A stretch of DNA of 64,000 bases, taken from Euryodendron excelsum (taxonomy: Eukaryota; Streptophyta; Magnoliopsida; Ericales; Pentaphylacaceae). Position numbers and translations under genes: made by a program. The stretch is taken from the NCBI GenBank assembly GCA_033060915.1, contig CM065379.1, forward strand, positions 33,343,318 to 33,407,317. The letters are read 5' to 3'. A model generated the notes under the pieces. That model saw only the letters and a list, made by a program, of their open reading frames with translations, had not been told where the DNA came from and ran no database searches. Positions 44,571-56,765 of the stretch are shown piece by piece (position 1 is the stretch's first letter; every line of letters starts with the position of its first letter).

Positions 44571-45122
44571 GAGGAATAAACTGTCTCGAGAGAGGGGTTG
44601 GAAAGGGGACTTACCGTCTTCGAAAAGACGTGCCTAGATTGGAACCGTCTCGAGGAATAAACTGTCTCGAGAGAGGGATTGGAAAGGAGTCTTATCGTCT
44701 TTGAAAAGACGTGCCTGGATTGGAACCGTCTCGAGGAATAAACTGTCCCGAGAGAGGGATTGGAAAGGGGTCTTACCGTCTTCGAAAAGACGTGCCTGGA
44801 TTGGAACCGTCTCGAGGAATAAACTGTCTCGAGAGTGGGATTGAAAAGGGGTCTTATCGTCTCCGAGGAGACGTGCCTGGAGTGAAACCGTCTCGAGGAA
44901 TAAACTATCTCGAGAGTGGGATTGGAAAGGGGACTTACCGTCTTTGAAAAGACGTGCCTAGATTGGAACCGTCTTGAGGAATAAACTGTCACGAGAGAGG
45001 GGTTGGAAAGGGGTCTTACCGTCTTCGAAAAGACGTGCCTGGATTGGAACCGTCTCGAGGAATAAACTGTCTCGAGAGTGGGATTGGAAAGAGGTCTTAT
45101 CGTCTCCGAGGAGACGTGCCTA
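44571..45122. repeat. 81-bp tandem array in outer LTR, continued at 50453-50630
   Basis: gaggaataaactgtctcgag begins at 44571, 44652, 44733, 44814, 44895, 44976 and 45057, exactly 81 bp each time. It resumes at 50468 and 50549 after the insertion. Subtracting the inner LTR and one copy of the 5-bp TSD gives 81 bp across the break. Each unit holds two inverted pairs (ctcgag...ctcgag and gtcttcgaaaagac). As 81 is divisible by three, a repeated 27-residue frame exists on the minus strand, which I regard as incidental. Confidence 0.95.
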
Positions 45123-45332
45123 TGTAAGCACCCCATTTTTGACCGCTCAGCAGTCTACACTCCGTCCAAACTTGTTTTCAAGTCATTTTGGGCATATTCC
45201 AATCGCACCAATTCTCTAGGTCCAAATTCCGTCTTTCCATCGCTTCACGGGCCTGTCAAGCCCAAATAGAGGCAAAATGACCAAAATGCCCTTAGGGGCA
45301 TTGTCCTTTCTTATTCTAATTCCAATCCTTCT

Positions 45333-46190
45333 CTCGAGACAGTTTATTCCTCGAGACGGTCCGAGTAGCAAAACTACTCACAACACCGTTAGAGTAGCGG
45401 AATTACTCACAAAACTGTTAGAGTAGCGGAAGTACTCACAAAACCGTTAGAGTGGCGAAAACACTCACAATCCAGGCACGTCTCTTCGGAGACGGTAAGA
45501 CCCCTTTCCAATCCCTCTCTCAAGACAGTTTATTCCTCGGAACGGTCCCAATCCAGGCACGTCTCTTCGGAGACGGTAAGACCCCTTTCCAATTCCTCTC
45601 TCGAGACAGTTTATTCCTCGGGACGGTCCCAATCCAGGCACATCTCTTCAGAGACGGTAAGACCCCTTTCCAATCCCTCTCTCGAGACAGTTTATTCCTC
45701 GAGACGGTCCGAGTAGCGAAAATACTCACAAAACCGTTAGAGTAGCGAAAATACTCACAAAACCGTTAGAGTAGCAGAATTACTCACAAAACCGTTAGAG
45801 TGGCGAAAACACTCACAATCCAGGCACGTCTCTTCGGAGACGGTAAGACCCCTTTCCAATCCCTCTCTCAAAACAGTTTATTCCTCAGGATGGTCCCAAT
45901 CCAGGCACGTCTCTTCAGATACGGTAAGACCCCTTTCCAATTCCTCTCTCGAGACAGTTTATTCCTCGAGACGGTCCGAGTAGCAAAACTACTCACAGAA
46001 CCATTAGAGTAGCGGAAATACTCATAGAACCGTTAGAGTAGCGAAAATACTCACAAAGCCGTTAGAGTAGCGGAAATACTCACAAATCATCAACCCCGTC
46101 CGAGTTGCGGAAATACTCACGAATCATCAACCCCGTCCGAGTAGCGGAAATACTTACACCGTTAGAATGGCAGAAACACTCAAAACCTAG
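45333..46190. repeat. Mixed 81-bp and 29-bp tandem arrays in inner LTR
   Basis: The 81-bp unit recurs with tta-tcc starts at 45530, 45611, 45692 and again 45878, 45959. Blocks of a 29-bp unit (ccgttagagtagcggaaata plus ctcacaaaa) separate them at 45385-45460, 45710-45800 and 45990-46160. In the outer copy only traces of the 29-bp unit remain (44440-44570). Confidence 0.85.
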
Positions 46191-47019
46191 GTCAACACCC
46201 GTGTCTGTTAGCTCACTTCGGTGAAAAATGACCAGACTACCCTTAGGACCTTTTCCGAGACTTTCCGGTCAAGATGACCATTTTGCCCCTAAGCATCCGA
46301 ATGCCCGGGGAACCACACCGGCTCTGGGTATCAAACCGGTAACCCCCTGAGACTAATTTTTATAGTATTCTCAATCTTCCTTTACCTTTCCGGATCATTC
46401 GGAGTCAGTTCCGGCCAACCCGGTACAAAATGACCGTTTTGCCCCTAGAGGGCCAGTCTCCTCCTTCGACCACACCGGCTCTGGGTATCAAACCAGTAAT
46501 GTCTCGAGAATACTTTTTATAGTGTTCTTGACCTTCCTTTACCCTTCCGGACCATTCCGAGTCAGTTCCGACAAACCCGGCACAAAATGACCGTTTTGCC
46601 CCTGGTGGGCCGGTCTCTTTTTCCGACCACGCCGGCTCTCAGAATCAAACCGGCAACCTCCGGGAATATTCTGAATATTGTTTTCAGATCCCAAGTCTTC
46701 TTCCAGGACAACTCGAGTCTGTCCCGGCAGTTTCCTAGTCCGATTAACCGTTTTGCCCCTAAAGGCCCGGTCAACCTTTCCGGCACATCTTATCCTCACT
46801 TTTCAAGTCCAATACCTCCAGGACACTATTTTAAGTGTTCCTGCTTCTTTCCGGCCTTCCGGGTCATTCCCGGCTCCTTCAAATCATTCCCGGACTTTCT
46901 AGAGTCACTCCTAGTGAAGCCAGGTTAAAAATTACATGGTAGTCACTAGTACAGGCGCCCAAATCTAGTCAAAGATACGTTGCTTGCCGACCTTAAACCT
47001 TTTCTAATTGGCTGGCACC

Positions 47020-47129
47020 ACTAGTAGTGGCGCCAAGAAATGGCCTGGCGCCACTCCTAGTGTCGCTAGTGTAAAGTTTGCCCTGGCGCCACTACAACAC
47101 GCGCCAGGTTTGTCCTCCTTCTATAAATA
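47020..47129 (+). promoter_or_regulatory. Inner LTR promoter: GGCGCC palindromes and TATA box
   Basis: Several TGGCGCCA words or close variants (47030-47105) are followed by TATAAATA at 47122-47129. U3 is therefore about 2 kb and R-U5 about 3.3 kb. Confidence 0.65.
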
Positions 47130-47989
47130 CAGAGCCTCATTCAATGTGAAAGGGGTCTGCAAACTTAACCTAAGAATCCTATATTTCGATATACAGAGCT
47201 CGAGCATCTCCTAAACCCTAGCCTCCCTAGGTTTTCCAAACCCTAGCTACTATACACAAACCCTAGCCTCCTATACACTCATACACTCCCCCATACACTC
47301 ATACACTAGCCTTCAACCATCCTTTGAAGACTTGAGGAGCTGTCATCCAAAGCTTGAAGACAACCCTTGAAGACTGAAGGTGAAAATCAAGATAGAGACC
47401 GAAGACCGAAGACTGCACGGCGTGCAAAATAAAGAAGACATACGGTAGGCTTTCTCTTTAATTTTTTGTATTTCCCCCTTCTCTCTTCTCTCTCCAACCC
47501 ACTTGGGTTTTCTCTATTTTAATCCCCCATCTTTTTCCCCCCTTTCTTTGCATGCTTGAAACAAGGGGATTCCCGGTCCATGTGTAGGATTGGGCTATTG
47601 GAGAGTCACCGTGTCGGGGGCTTTCTTCTAGTCTAACCAAAGACCACGTGGGTCCGGCCCCCTTGATTATGTGGTGAAGCCTTAACCTTGTATGTTCACG
47701 ACCCCAAATTGCATTGTGGATATCATAATCTTGCATCTTCCAAAATTCGTTTTCAAAGTTGTTTTCAAAATCGTTTTCAAACTTATTTTCAAAATTGCTT
47801 CAAAATCTCTTTTTCAAAAACTTGTTTTCAAAACCACAATTCTAGGGTGATTCTAGCTTTTCCATGGCTAGGGTTGCTTTTAGGAAAGTGTTATATTAAA
47901 AGTGACCTTTTGGTCTATATTTTCAAACCTTGTTTTCAAAACCACTTTCTTAAAGTGGTTCTAGTCCTCTTATGACTAGAATCGCTTTA

Positions 47990-49640
47990 GGAAAGTGAGA
48001 TGTTTTTATACTTTCCAAAAACTCTCTCTCTTCAAAAATCTCTTCCTAAAAAATCTCTTTTCCAACGTACTTTCCTAAAACTCTTCTCTCCAAAATTGTT
48101 TTCAAAAACTCCCCTCCAAAATCTATTTTTCAAAACCCTTTTTTTTCAACTCCTTTCCAAAACTCTCTCTCTTAAAAATTCACTTTCCAAAAGTTCCTCC
48201 CTAGGATTCCCTTCTAGAAAACCTTCGTTTCCAAAAACGCATTTTCTAAAAACTCTTTTCTTAGAGTCCAAGTCAAGCCTTAGAGCCCACAATTAGGAAA
48301 CCCTAATTTTCTTTCCAAAAACATGATTTTCAAACTTTGCCCCAAACATAGGTTTCCAAAATCTCTTGTTTTCACGTCCAAACTATACATGTTTCCAAAA
48401 CCTATTTTCTATGTCAAAACTATAATTTTCCAAATCTAGAGTTTCTAGAATCTCCTTTTCCAAATCCTTCCCAAATCCTGTCTCCCCTTTAGAAAACCAA
48501 ATCCAATCTCCCCGTTTAGGAAACTAGATCCCGTCCTCCGTTTTTGGAAACAAAATCCAACCTTTCTCTTTTAGAAACCAAATCCAATCTCTTCCTAATC
48601 CAAACCTTTCTTAATTCAATTCCTTCCTAAACCATAAGTTTCCTAAGTTTAAACTTTAAATCTTTCCTTAAATTTTAAAATCCAACTCTTTCCTAATTCA
48701 AATCATTCCTAATCCTTCACTTTCCTAAATCTTAAGTTTCCAAAACTTGAACATAAAAATCTTTCCTGATTCAACCCTTTCCTAATTCTACCCTTTTTCA
48801 AAATCTTTTTTCAAATCCAAGCTTTCAAATCTTTCTTAAACTCAAACCTTTCCTAATCTCAAGATTTTCTAAAACTCTAAAACTTTCTAAATCTTAAACT
48901 TTCTAAATTTCAAATCTTTCCAAATTCAAAACTTTCTAAATTTGAAACTTTCTTAAGTTAAATCTTTCTAAACCTAAAACTTTCTAAATTCTAAACTCTC
49001 TTAAACTTCAAATCTTTCCAAATCTAAGACTTTTCTAAACTCAAAACTTTCTTAATTTAAGATTTTCTTAAGTTAAAACTTTCTTAATTCAAACATTTCC
49101 TAAATTGAAAACTTTCCTTTTTCAAACCTTTCCCAAAATGAAACTTTCTTATTTTCAAAACTTCCTTGTTTTCAAAACTTCCCTTTTTCGAAACATTCCA
49201 AAATTCAAAACTTTTTTTTTTTAACTTGAAACTTTCTAAATTCTAAGTCTTTTCTAAACTAAACTTTTTCTAATTCAAAACATTTCTAAATTCAATACTT
49301 TTCCATCTCAAAACTTTCCTAAAGTGAAAACTTTCTTAAACCTAAAACTTTCCTAATTCAAAACTTTCCAAAAATAACATTTTCCTAATTCAAACCTTTC
49401 CTAAATCCAATCTTTCTTAATCTCAAGTCTAGGTTTCCTAAACCTCCTTCTTCCCAAAACCAAATCTTTCCAAAATCAATCTTTCCAAAACAAGTCCAAT
49501 CTTCTCAATTTCAATTTTCAATCTCCTCTTCTAATCTCAAATCAAATCCAATTTTTAATTCAATCTCTTTCTTCCAATCCAATCTCTCTCTTCAAATCAG
49601 TCTCTTTTCAATCGGACTATTGTCCGAACTACGACTGACC
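47990..49640. repeat. Low-complexity aactttcctaa region of inner LTR
   Basis: Irregular repeats of aaaactttcctaa and ttccaaaac mirror 41150-42790. No coding value. Confidence 0.8.
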
Positions 49641-50785
49641 TGATTCCCTCAAAGGGATACGTAGGCAACCTTGATAGGTGCGGTCACAATATTTTTCAAA
49701 CTTTCAATTCCACCCTCATGGGTACGGTTTTCAAAATCTTTTCAAATCTAAAATTCCAATTTCAAATTTCTATTTTCAAATTTCTATTTTCAAATTTTCA
49801 AACTTTCTAATTTCAAATTCTATCTCTTCAAATCTATTTTCAAATCAAATTCTTTTCAACTTTATTTCCAAATCTATTTTTCAATTTTCTCTTGTTTTGC
49901 ACTTGCATATCATGCATCATGTTAGTTTTCAAACATTATTTTCCTAAAGTGAATAGAGTTGAACATATGTTAATTAAAGACTCTCATAGGTGAATCTAGG
50001 GTAGATTGACATGTAGGTACCGAAAGGGCGGGGTAGGGTGATAGCTTAGTGCGTCTTCCCTACACGTAACCAACCTCCGAACTTAGAATCACTGTTTTCA
50101 AAGACCAAAAATGGAGTTATTTTTCAAAAAGGGCTAAATGTTTTCCAAAGGTTGCCAAACAACCTGTTTTTCTTAAAAACCCTCTCTTGAGGAGATATTT
50201 TCAAATCGTTTTCCAAAAACCCTAAGTGTAGTCTTCGAATTATGCTTAGTTTTTAGGTGACCTAACTCACCTTAATTAAGTTAGGTGGCGACTCCAAATG
50301 TTTTTCAAAAGCCCTTTATTCAAATCAAATTTTCAATTCAAACCTAGTCGCACTCATTCTTCTAGGAGGGTGAGTTCTAATGAGAGAGTACAGCATTTTT
50401 CCCGCTTAGGTAAGTATTCCTCGAGTGCGAAAAATCTGGGCGCGACAGCCTAGAGTGGAACTGTCTCGAGGAATAAACTGTCTCGAGAGTGGGATTGGAA
50501 AGGAGACTTCCCGTCTTCAAAAAGACGTGCCTGGATTGAAACAGTCTCGAGGAATAAACTGTCGAGAGAGAGGGGTTGGAATTGGAATTGGAAAGAAACA
50601 ATGCCCTTAAGGGCATTTTGATCATTTTGCCTCTATTTGGGCCTGGCGGGCCCGCGAAGCGATGGACAGACTGGATTTAGACTTAGAAAGTTGGTTTCGG
50701 TTGGAATACACCCACAATGACTTGAAAACAAGTTTGGACGAAGTGTAGACTGCCGAGCAGTCAAAAATGGGGTGCTTACATTACC

Positions 50786-52120
50786 CAGAAAACAAGCCGT
50801 TGGCATTGGTAAAAAAAGCTTTAGGTAGAATTGATTCCAACAGAAATAACTTCACGATTCATCTACAATAACAAGTGGACTTTAAGCAAGCTTGGGTAAC
50901 TTTGTTTCACCCCTTTATTTGAAAATATGTTAGTTTTTTTTTTTAGATTGTTTTGTTTGAGTAGTTAGTTGTTTTCATTGATTCTTTAATTCTAGTTGGG
51001 TAGGTTGTAGAGGAGACCTAGGATTGTGCCTAATTGCTAATCAGTGGTACTATTCTTATGGAGATCGCATGATTGGTTGGACAATTGTGATCCTTGAATT
51101 AGTGAATTATTTTTGTGGAGATTGGAGGTAGGTTTGCATATTGGTGGTTGAGAATTGTGAATTAACTTGTTGAGGCACGGTGTGCCACTTTGTTTTGCAT
51201 TGCATAGTAATATATTTTCCATTCATCATACTTTCATGTTCAATGGCATACTTGTGGGGACATAATAATGATGGTAATAATAGTGTTCATAGCTATGGAG
51301 AAGCTCAAGCACCTTCATGATACCTTAGAAATTACTTGAACTCTTCTGAGCACAATCTCCATTCATGGTATGGCCAAGCTAAATTGCTAATCAATCTAGG
51401 GAGCCATTTATAAACCAAGGGAATCAATGGACTCCATATGCGGAATCTATAGTTCTGGGTGACCACTTCACAACTTTAGTTGGAGAAATGAGGGAATTTT
51501 TACCCCTCAATACTACCATGCCCCACCTCCCCTTCATCAACCACCACAAGATTTTAATGTGTATCAACCTCCTTACAATAGCACACTAGAGGACACTCAC
51601 AAGAAGTCACTTGAGGATACTCTACAGCAATTCATGCAATCACTTCATGGTGTGAATGCTAGAGTTGACAGAACTCTATAAGACATAAAGGGTCAATTGA
51701 CCCTATTGACACAACTCTTGGTTTATCAAGAGAAGAGCGAGCTACTAGCTCAACCTTAGCTCAACCTTAACTCAATCCAACTAGAGAAGTGCACTTAAGC
51801 AACACCAACCCTAGCCTTCCTCTTAGCCATGAATGAGGTCCCGCCATTACCACACTTAAGAGCGAGCACGTCATGGATACATCAATCCTTTCAAAAGAGT
51901 CTAAGCCTAAGGAAGAAGCTCCTAGGATGAATGAGCAAATAAATAATAAAGAGGTAGGATCTCTTATTCTTGCATCATTCCCTCCACGGTTGTATAATAA
52001 TGTTAAGATAGTTAAGTTGATTAAACAAGTAGAGGATGATGATAAAGGTAATAAAGTGGATTTAATTGAAGCACATTTGCATAATCAATTTGATATCTCT
52101 CATGTCTTTCCAATCTTTTA
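50786..52120 (+). pseudogene. Element B leader and gag remnant
   Basis: Directly after the primer site the sequence is a leader with cattggtaaaaaa and then decayed gag. Near 51560-51730 one frame reads YNSTLEDTHKKSLEDTLQQF, then MQSLHGVNARV and IKGQLTLLTQLL, a pattern common at the C end of Athila-like gag. Stops are frequent, and a further short frame (51873-52121) has no recognised motif. Pol is missing altogether, so this element is an internally deleted copy. Confidence 0.5.
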
Positions 52121-52424
52121 AAAGCTTGTTTGATTAATTCTTATTATTTTCAATCGGGTGAGGATGTGCATGATTTTTTATTTACCTTTTCAAAGTTATC
52201 AGTGGCGAATGAATGGAGACCAAAGTTTGAGGACCTACCACATTGTGGTATTGGATGACTTGCTAGTCAACCCAATGGTATATTAGTAGTAGTATTAGTA
52301 GAAGTAGTAGTCATCGTAGTACTAATTTTAGCATTTTGTTCTTTTTTATTTTTGTTTGCTTTGTTTTTAGTAACTTTTTTCACAGATTTTTATTTAGTTC
52401 TTTTGGGTTTTTGTTTATTAAGGT

Positions 52425-52475
<51 letters not shown>

Positions 52476-54360
52476 ACATTTCGAGCTTTCTTGTTCTATT
52501 TTTCACATTAAGGATAATGTCTCATTTAAGTTAGAGGGTGTAGGATTGTTACCTTATTTTAGTTTTTCTATTGCTTTTAATATAGAGCCTTAACAAAAAA
52601 ATTAAATACATAAATAAATTTTGGATATTCCGTAGACTTTCTCATTTATGGATATTCTAATTAGCTATGATGTATTAAATGAGTATTCTTAGATTGAGTG
52701 GATGATGGGAGTACTGTGCTCCGATACTTGCCTAGTGGCTAATCATACAGGTTTTATTAATATATTCACCTTGAGTTATATTGAGATTCATGACGGCATA
52801 TTTACTCTCATTCACCTTTTTTTTGTGTTGGAACTTAATTGTTGGGTAGCTTATCATATCTTTTTGAGTGATCATGTCTACGTTGTATTTTTAGTGTATG
52901 GATACCTATAGATCATAGCTAAATGTAATCTTGAGGGTTAGAATGTTTAATGCTAGTGTGGGGTGATAAATGCGTTACTATTTTTCAAGTCGTTCTTTTG
53001 ACCTTAACATAACTATTAGAGTTTATCTGAGATACATGGTTAGGAGAATGACATTTGTTTGCATTATTATCACACTAGATTTGAACTTTAGTTTTTGAGT
53101 AATTCAGATCCTTAAATGAGTGGAGATTTTTACCTTGTGAGATTTAAAGTTATAACACTTTTTTAAGTGTCTACAATTACTCCGGATATATTCTTCCATA
53201 TCTCTGTCATTCAATAGCTTCATTACTCGTGTTTTGATTCATATGTTAAACTATTTTAAATGTTTGAAAGTGGTGAATTCTATTGGATTGGGTTTTGTGC
53301 ACTTTTGGAAATAAGACTAGGCCATCATTCTTATTTTGAGCCACCGATTTTCTTGTCGGTCTCATTCCTTTAGAACCAATTTTGAGCTTATCCTTGATTG
53401 ATCTTTGTTTGACTACACTAATCTCAAATTATTCTCCTAATATGAAAACACAAGTATCTTCACTTGTTAAAAGTTGATTTGAAAGTAAGGAAGGGTGATA
53501 TGTTTGCAATGTGAAAAAGAGAGAGAGAGAGAGAGAAAAGTTAGCAAAGAAAGCAAAAGAAGGGAAGTATAAGAAAACATAGAGAGGTTGAATGTTTGAA
53601 AAAAGAAAGGAAAAAAAAAAGGAAAAAAAAAAGGAGAAGAAACATTACATGAAATTGAAATATTGGGAGTGTGTACATATTTATCATTGCATGTCTTAAT
53701 CACGCATATTTTGAACCAACTATATTTCCCTTCTCTACCCTATACCTCTTGGTCGTGTTTTAATCTTGGAAGTCCTTGTTGATCCAAACTGTGCATAACT
53801 GATGTTTTAAATTATTGAGTTGAGTTCATGCACTTTTGAATACTCGATCGGTTTTTACATTGGATATTCCTTCATGAAACTATGTCAAGTCTAATGCACT
53901 TTCGGTTTATCTATTCTTTTAATTCGATTGCTATTGTTTTGCTATGCATTTACTCTTAGTGATGAGTTTTCCATTGTGAGTACCTTGTGTTTTTATCCAT
54001 TGGGAGTGTATGTCTGGTGAGAATTTGAATAAAAACTTTAAGGTTATGATTACTTGATTTTCTTTGTTTGATAAATAGTGTTCTGATGTTCACACACTTG
54101 CACTAAATCCCTTACATGATATTCAAGATTTGTTCTAAATTTTGTGTTAGAGTTTAAGATGAGTTGGGATTTAATGATTACACTATAAAAGCATAATCTT
54201 AACCTACTAATTAATGGATTTTGAAGCCTTGGTAGAGTTGTTTTAGCTGGAGTTAGGTGTTTATGAGTTCTAACTAAGTTATTTGCGTCTTGTGCAGGTT
54301 TTGCAAGGAAATGAGTTAAAAATTTGGAGATAAAACTTGACACTACTTCAGAGTTTTGGG
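52121..54360 (+). other. Element B 3' spacer with simple repeats
   Basis: Non-coding. It contains taaggataatgtctcattta plus agttagagggtg (about 52508-52545), the plus-strand version of the post-pol motif of Athila-like elements. It also has a (TC)n microsatellite at 52429-52474, a GA run at 53517-53536 and an A/G-rich tract at 53600-53640. Frames are short and unconvincing. Confidence 0.5.
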
Positions 54361-55314
54361 CATAAATGTTTTCTTTGATATCAGTTTGAGGTGATTTTTG
54401 TGGTATAGCAAAATGATTTCAAGCTTTACACTTTCGTATTTCACGAAAATTTCGTGAATCAACCTCAAATAGGGTCAAAATCGAGCGACAATATGCTGCT
54501 GCAAAACTGACCGTCCCGACGAGCTTGGGAGCCATCCGGACAACCAACGCCTACAATCTGACTGTCCGGATGGTCCTCAAGCCATCCGGATGGCCAGAGT
54601 CTTCTATCTGTCCATTTGGATGGTCCGCCCCGAGCAAGTTTAGAAAATTAACTATTTTGATGTGTTAGGACAAAATCCTAATTGTAAAGGAGGACGAATT
54701 TAGAGTTTAGAGAGTGATTTTTAGGGTTTCTTTAAGTTTTCTTTTATTTTTCTTGTAATTGATTATTCATTTTTCAATAAAACTTTTGATTTTCATTATG
54801 ATGATGAGTAGCTGATTCTCCTTCTTGGCGGGGGGTTTGTGATCATATCTTTGAGTGTTCATGCGACGTTAATCTCGTATGAATGTTACTTAGATCCCTA
54901 ATATGAACACTTCGAATCTATTTTCTAAAAAATATTGAATGAAGTTGATTAGGATTCCAAATTAGTTTTAACCACTAAATCTTCCGATTCAATGGTATAA
55001 GTTGTTGATGTTAAATTAAGTTAAAAACACCTTAAGAAATTATCAATCTTTAGGGTAATCGGGTCGTTCTTAACCAATATCTCTTTTAATTCATTAAGCT
55101 TTCATTTTTATTTAGTTATTAGTTAGTCAATCTCTCTAAACAAAACCTCGTTTTACTTTCTGTTTGGAGTTATTTTTGTGGATTTTAACGTTTCAAAGTG
55201 AGAGTTTCTATACACTATCCTGTTTTCCTACAGATCAACCTCAGACTTCATCGAGTTTTATTACTGTGTCACGACCGTATACTTACGAATCATCGCACGT
55301 TTCTAGAGTGATCA
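54361..55314 (+). repeat. Element B 3' LTR (start approximate)
   Basis: The last 290 bp match 40015-40308, and the end is gagtgatca at 55314. Words such as ccatccggatggcc (54530-54600) form inverted repeats. An aataaaactttt block (54775-54785) may be a poly(A) signal. The left edge was placed by context. A start at TGTTAGGAC (54661) is an alternative. Confidence 0.55.
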
Positions 55315-56620
55315 ATAGTCTTTCTTTAAAAAAATAGGTGAAGAGTCACTTGAATTAAAAATAAAAAAATAAAAAGACAAGAAATAAGAACTAATCGTTT
55401 TAAAGTCATGCTTTGCAAAGGTTGACCAATTATACCACCTCTACATCTTAACTTCTCTAACGTAACCTTCTTTGGTATTTTTAGAAAATAAAAATAAGGA
55501 TTAGTTACACTTTGCACCTCTAAACTTAACACCAAATTTTACTTTAATACCTTCATTTTATTTGTAACAATTAAAATCTTACACTTTTAATTTGTTACAA
55601 TGTCAACTTTCTGATTTGAAAATTGACAAAAAAATTCGCATGTGACAAAAATGTGAAATTTTTCAAGTTGCAAAGATGTAAAATTTAGTCCCTTTCCCAC
55701 CAAAACACTTATGCGTATTGCACATCAATAGAACTGAGAGTTTTTACATGAAGCCTAATTATATTATATACATCATAGTGTTGATTATTCTCATAATTTT
55801 GGAATGATTTAAGAGAAATTTGTGGTAGATTATTAAAGAAGAGGTAAGACTTTACATATTTACCTCTTGAAAAATGTCATGTATTTGTCACATTTAAATT
55901 AATTTTTTTTTAATGCAAGTTAGTAGAAGGTTGATATTGCAATAAATAAGTATAAAAGCTTAATTGTTATAAACAAAAATGAAGATCCCAAAGTAAAATT
56001 TGGTGTAAAGTACAAGTGTGTAAAATGTAATTAATCCTGAAAACAAAGAGAAATGAATAAGTGCTTAAACCACAACAGAGAAATAAAGAAAGAAAGAGCA
56101 GAAGGCAAAGAAAACAAAGTATCAGCACCCTCCATTGGGAAGACTGATTGATTTTTGCCAAAAAGATACTACTATTGACTGTCCTTCTTTCAGAGCCACA
56201 GATGAAGCAACCAAAGCAGCTCATGCACATACTAGCTCCATATATAACACAACAGCTGATTTTGCCCAACCTCAAACCACCTCTCCAAAGTTTAATGTCC
56301 CATTAAGGAAAGAAGCTTAATCCAACTCATTTCACGAACAAATATCATTTTGGGTGTGAAGAGCAGTATTGTTGGAGAGCTACATAGGGTGCATGGAGTA
56401 GGATCACAGTAAGCACATTGTGGTTTCTTGGTATATGCAAGAAGGGAAAAACTCCTCCCTTCGTATGTCGGATTAAAGAAATTAAATTAATAACTTCTTA
56501 AAAAGGGCAGCGCAGTGTACAAGACTCCTATCATTATAAGGTCTAAAGAGGGTCAAATATACACACATACACAATCTTATCTTGCATGCAGAGAGGAGGT
56601 TTTTGTATTTCTGCAACAAT
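55315..56620. other. Spacer between element B and the PIEZO 3' side
   Basis: AT-rich flank. At 56100-56300 a stretch of balanced composition is open on both strands (plus: RLIDFCQKDTT; minus: a Cys-rich frame). Neither shows a family I recognise, so no gene is called. Confidence 0.4.
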
Positions 56621-56624
56621 TTTA

Positions 56625-56765
56625 TCAGGTTACCGCGAGATTGTAGAGTTCAGGATCACACAAGTAGTTGAGAGCACCATGAATCATTTCAAATGGAATC
56701 CCAAGTTCTAACATCTGGGTTGTGGGAAGATAATGCAGAGTGTGACGAAAATCGACTGGCCTCTT
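56625..56765 (-). CDS. Orphan coding-looking exon of unknown gene
   Basis: The minus strand reads RPVDFRHTLHYLP, then TTQMLELGIPFEMIHGALNY and LCDPELYNLAVT to a TGA at 56625. The composition is that of a folded protein, unlike the surrounding frames, and an in-frame TAA lies just upstream of a double ATG. It lies about 0.9 kb downstream of the PIEZO stop on the same strand. Possible explanations are the last exon of a small neighbour gene, an alternative PIEZO terminal exon, or a gene fragment. Two other short readable stretches (SYRLSDQRSSSRNVSYIS at about 57340-57280 and FEQLGFISLTGFFKLV near 56930-56880) may belong to the same locus. I do not recognise the family. Confidence 0.35.
   Translation of the reverse strand, partial: KRPVDFRHTLHYLPTTQMLELGIPFEMIHGALNYLCDPELYNLAVT

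Larger units (their letters stand above)
45123..50447 (+). mobile_element. Inner giant solo LTR, 5325 bp, plus orientation, TSD GCCTA
   Basis: It starts TGTAAGCACCCCATTTTTG and ends TGGGCGCGACA. GCCTA flanks it exactly (45118-45122 and 50448-50452). It is the same family as the outer LTR in opposite orientation. It carries an 81-bp and a 29-bp repeat block (45333-46190), GGCGCC palindromes with TATAAATA (47020-47129), and a long pyrimidine-rich U5 part. Its insertion inside the outer copy's 81-bp array is proven by the preserved repeat phase. Confidence 0.92.
40327..50780 (-). mobile_element. Outer giant solo LTR (5.1 kb without insert), minus orientation, TSD TTACC
   Basis: It starts TGTCGCACCCAGATTTTTCG and ends ggggtgcttaca. 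Exact TTACC flanks it (40322-40326 and 50781-50785), and element B continues across. Its own sequence is 40327-45122 plus 50453-50780, about 5124 bp, split by the inverted inner copy. The related LTR at 24122 has the same kind of ends, and the inner copy's TATA box gives the transcription direction. No internal genes accompany it, so it is a solo LTR left by LTR-LTR recombination. Confidence 0.9.

Noticed and set aside
44571..45122. Possible CRISPR-like array
   Set aside because: Units are contiguous 81-bp repeats without unique spacers, in plant DNA.
44555..45136. 193-aa frame of repeated 27-residue units
   Set aside because: A consequence of an 81-bp tandem array divisible by three. Family members show stops in the same direction, and the array lies in an LTR promoter region.
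55967..56320. Overlapping frames on both strands (102 aa minus, 61 aa plus)
   Set aside because: No recognisable motif on either strand, and the minus frame becomes a hydrophobic low-complexity tail.
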